Shown piece after piece: positions 62,289 through 64,000 of a DNA stretch of 64,000 nucleotides (position 1 is the first letter of the stretch; every line of letters starts with the position of its first letter). Made by a program: the position numbers and the translations under genes. Source of the DNA: Candidatus Woesearchaeota archaeon (GTDB lineage: Archaea; Nanobdellota; Nanobdellia; Woesearchaeales; UBA11576); NCBI GenBank assembly GCA_018675335.1, contig JABGYH010000001.1, positions 186,908 to 250,907 of the forward strand, in the 5' to 3' direction. The notes under the pieces are model-generated. The model ran no database searches. It was not told where the DNA came from and worked only from the letters and a program-made list of their open reading frames with translations.

Positions 62289-63521
62289 ATGAAAAATAAA
62301 ATTAAAAAATTCACAAATAACTCCAAAAAAGAAAGCATAACTATTCTAAGTAAACTAATTGCTGCAAAAACAGACAATCCTCCTGGTAATGAAATTTTAG
62401 CAGTCAATATAATTAAAGAATTTTTTCAAAAAAACAAAATAAAATACCAAATAATTTGCAATCCTAAAACTAAAAATAGACCAAATATTATTGGATACCT
62501 CGGTCCAGATCCAAAACAAGGTAACAAATCAAATATTCCAAAAAAAAGTAAAGAAAAAATTAAAAAAATTCTTCTTGTTCTTCATACAGATGTTGTTCCT
62601 GCAGGAGATAATTGGAATACTCCCCCATTTAAAGCTACAATTAAAAATGGAAAAATTTATGGAAGGGGAACATCTGACAATAAAGGGCCTCTCGGAGCAG
62701 CTCTTATGACTTTAAAATTTTTAAAGCAATATGAGTCAAAACTTAAACATCAAATTTTACTTGCATGCGTGTCTGATGAAGAAACTGGTGGCACAAGTAA
62801 TGCAGGTATTGAATATTTATTAGAAAAAAAATTAATTACTGCAGATTTCACAATTGTTCCAGATATTGCAGGAAATATGAAAATTTTAGATATTGCAGAA
62901 AAAGGAATTATCAATCTTAAAATTACTGCACTTGGTAAATCAGCTCATGGATCAACGCCGGATGAAGGAATCAATGCAATCATATTATTAACTGAACTAA
63001 TCCAAAAACTAAAAAATTATACTCTTAAACACAAATCTCACAAATATTTGTCAAAACCAACAATTAATTTTGGTACAATTTTAGGGGGAGACGCAGCAAA
63101 TATGGTGGCAGCTCATTGCGAAACTATTCTAAATATCAGATATATTCCTTCTCAAACAAAAAATAAAATAATTGCTGAAATTAAAAAAATATCTTTACCG
63201 CTTGAACAAAAAGGAAAAAATGGAAAATTTAAATTTGAAGTTCTTGCCGACGCAAAACCTCATGAAATTAATCCAAAAAGTAAAGAAGTTCAAATCATGC
63301 TTAATCTGTTAAATAAAGAATTAAACATAAAAGCTAGTCTTAATGGAATTAGTGGTGCAACATTTGCTAAATGGCTAAATATCTCAGGAATTCCTGCAAT
63401 TGGTTGGGGATTTGGAAATAACAATCAAGCGCATATTGCAAATGAACATATTAAAGAAAAAGAGTATCATAAATTTATTGAAGCATTAACTCTTATTTGT
63501 TGGAAATTAAGTTCAGAGTAA
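62289..63521 (+). CDS. M20-family metallopeptidase (ArgE/DapE/ACY1/CPG2-like)
   Basis: 410 residues. Zinc-peptidase motifs: LVLHTDVVPAGDNW (His and catalytic Asp), YGRGTSDNKGPLGAALM (metal-bridging Asp), SDEETGGTS (general-base Glu plus ligand Glu), DIAGNMK, SAHGSTPDEG (dimerisation-domain His), and a C-terminal NNQAHIANEHI (ligand His). The dimerisation lid spans about 200-310. It hydrolyses peptides or N-acyl amino acids in the cytoplasm; its exact substrate cannot be told from sequence. The next gene on the right is convergent. Confidence 0.9.
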   Translation: MKNKIKKFTNNSKKESITILSKLIAAKTDNPPGNEILAVNIIKEFFQKNKIKYQIICNPKTKNRPNIIGYLGPDPKQGNKSNIPKKSKEKIKKILLVLHTDVVPAGDNWNTPPFKATIKNGKIYGRGTSDNKGPLGAALMTLKFLKQYESKLKHQILLACVSDEETGGTSNAGIEYLLEKKLITADFTIVPDIAGNMKILDIAEKGIINLKITALGKSAHGSTPDEGINAIILLTELIQKLKNYTLKHKSHKYLSKPTINFGTILGGDAANMVAAHCETILNIRYIPSQTKNKIIAEIKKISLPLEQKGKNGKFKFEVLADAKPHEINPKSKEVQIMLNLLNKELNIKASLNGISGATFAKWLNISGIPAIGWGFGNNNQAHIANEHIKEKEYHKFIEALTLICWKLSSE

Positions 63522-63571
63522 AAAGTTAAGAAGGTCCAAAATTAAATAATTCACACATTTAAGCAAATTAT

Positions 63572-64000
63572 TTAATCAGAATACGCATTGGCCGCAGTTT
63601 TTAAAAAAGATGCAAACACATTAGCACTACCATCTTCAACGGCTTTATCCGCATTTTTTTCTAACGCAGTTGTCTCATTAAGTCTTCGAGATTCTCGTCG
63701 TTGTTCAATCAATCTACCTAACCAGTTTTTACTTTGTTTAAAACAAATTTCTCCAAGGGTTCTTTGAAATTTATAAATAAAAAATCCAGCACCAAGCATA
63801 AATTTTATTGCAACAAATGCTTTTTCAACTCTCCCCGCTTGCTCAGTATTTTTTTTCCATTCATCACCTACATGTTGATTAAAACCCACAAAAATATTTC
63901 GTATATGGAGTGTAGCACGATTAAATCCTTTATTATATTTTTTAAGACTTTCATCTGAAAAGGGAATATTTCTAACAAATTCTTCAAACAACTTTACTTC
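63572..64000 (-). CDS. Unknown protein, 5' end beyond the window
   Basis: The frame is open from 64000 to the stop at 63572 (142 codons); the only candidate start inside the window is a TTG at 63991, so the gene probably begins beyond the edge. The visible part has a hydrophobic segment (~VAIKFMLGAGFFIYKF), then a basic helix (RLIEQRRESRRLNETTALEK). No family recognised. Confidence 0.55.
   Translation of the reverse strand, partial: EVKLFEEFVRNIPFSDESLKKYNKGFNRATLHIRNIFVGFNQHVGDEWKKNTEQAGRVEKAFVAIKFMLGAGFFIYKFQRTLGEICFKQSKNWLGRLIEQRRESRRLNETTALEKNADKAVEDGSANVFASFLKTAANAYSD

Overview
The window looks archaeal and very probably comes from a DPANN genome, most like Woesearchaeota/Pacearchaeota; the lineage is inferred. 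The DNA is strongly AT-rich. It carries archaeal marker families: a TrmB regulator, an HTH_10 (Bat-type) regulator, NucS/EndoMS, NurA, an archaeal type IA topoisomerase, a THUMP tRNA methyltransferase, an ArlJ/TadC-like T2SSF protein, translin, MEMO1, AbrB-PhoU and a PGF-pre-PGF surface protease. Many genes have a TATA box centred about 26 nt before the ATG (leaderless transcripts). Others have GAGGTG-type Shine-Dalgarno sites. I used both signals to correct starts. Bacterial-looking genes (MetK, RHS, Fic, a lytic-transglycosylase-like protein) suggest gene exchange with bacteria.

Layout. 1-2005: two tandem copies of a small secreted RHS-core gene, the left one cut by the window edge. 2006-6278: an HTH_10 regulator, then a six-gene minus-strand operon of unknown proteins. 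6279-9000: TrmB regulator with a cyclophilin, BtpA-like TIM barrel, Fic protein. 9124-11461: two paralogous secreted proteins with cadherin-like repeats. 11681-15197: a Cys-rich protein overlapping a B12-binding radical SAM gene, then a fused double deoxynucleoside kinase. 15242-21147: lytic-transglycosylase-like protein, TIM-barrel protein with a non-AUG start, MBL hydrolase, unknown gene, YdjM-like membrane protein, YchF GTPase. 21235-27221: an HTH gene behind two inverted repeats, an ArlJ-like membrane protein and two paralogous single-pass proteins. 27218-41901: mostly housekeeping and nucleic-acid genes (Trm11-like, degenerate PEP-synthase-like protein, MetK with a divergent XRE-CBS regulator, NucS, EEP nuclease, MBL hydrolase, toroid-wHTH fusion, small membrane proteins, NurA, TopA).

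41913-48055 is a ten-gene minus-strand cluster of uncharacterised proteins. It contains internal paralogues (two families of small proteins and two Tat-signal proteins) and ends in a gene interrupted by an in-frame amber codon. It faces an AbrB-PhoU regulator across an intergenic region holding two identical 14-bp repeats. 49299-64000 holds a membrane-anchored Lon-type protease, two GC-rich hairpin/SD/ATG modules with a 22-codon ORF, a degenerate TtuA/CTU2-like protein, a secreted phospholipase-D-type nuclease, MEMO1, a 1933-residue membrane-anchored subtilase, translin, an unknown membrane coiled-coil protein, an M20 peptidase and a gene cut by the right edge.

The secreted or surface set (RHS, adhesin-like repeats, Lon-like and subtilisin-like proteases, PLD nuclease, transglycosylase-like protein, Tat cluster) would suit a scavenging or host-attached cell; this is inference. 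I saw no tRNA, rRNA, CRISPR array or transposase gene, and no gene-free gap reaches 300 bases.
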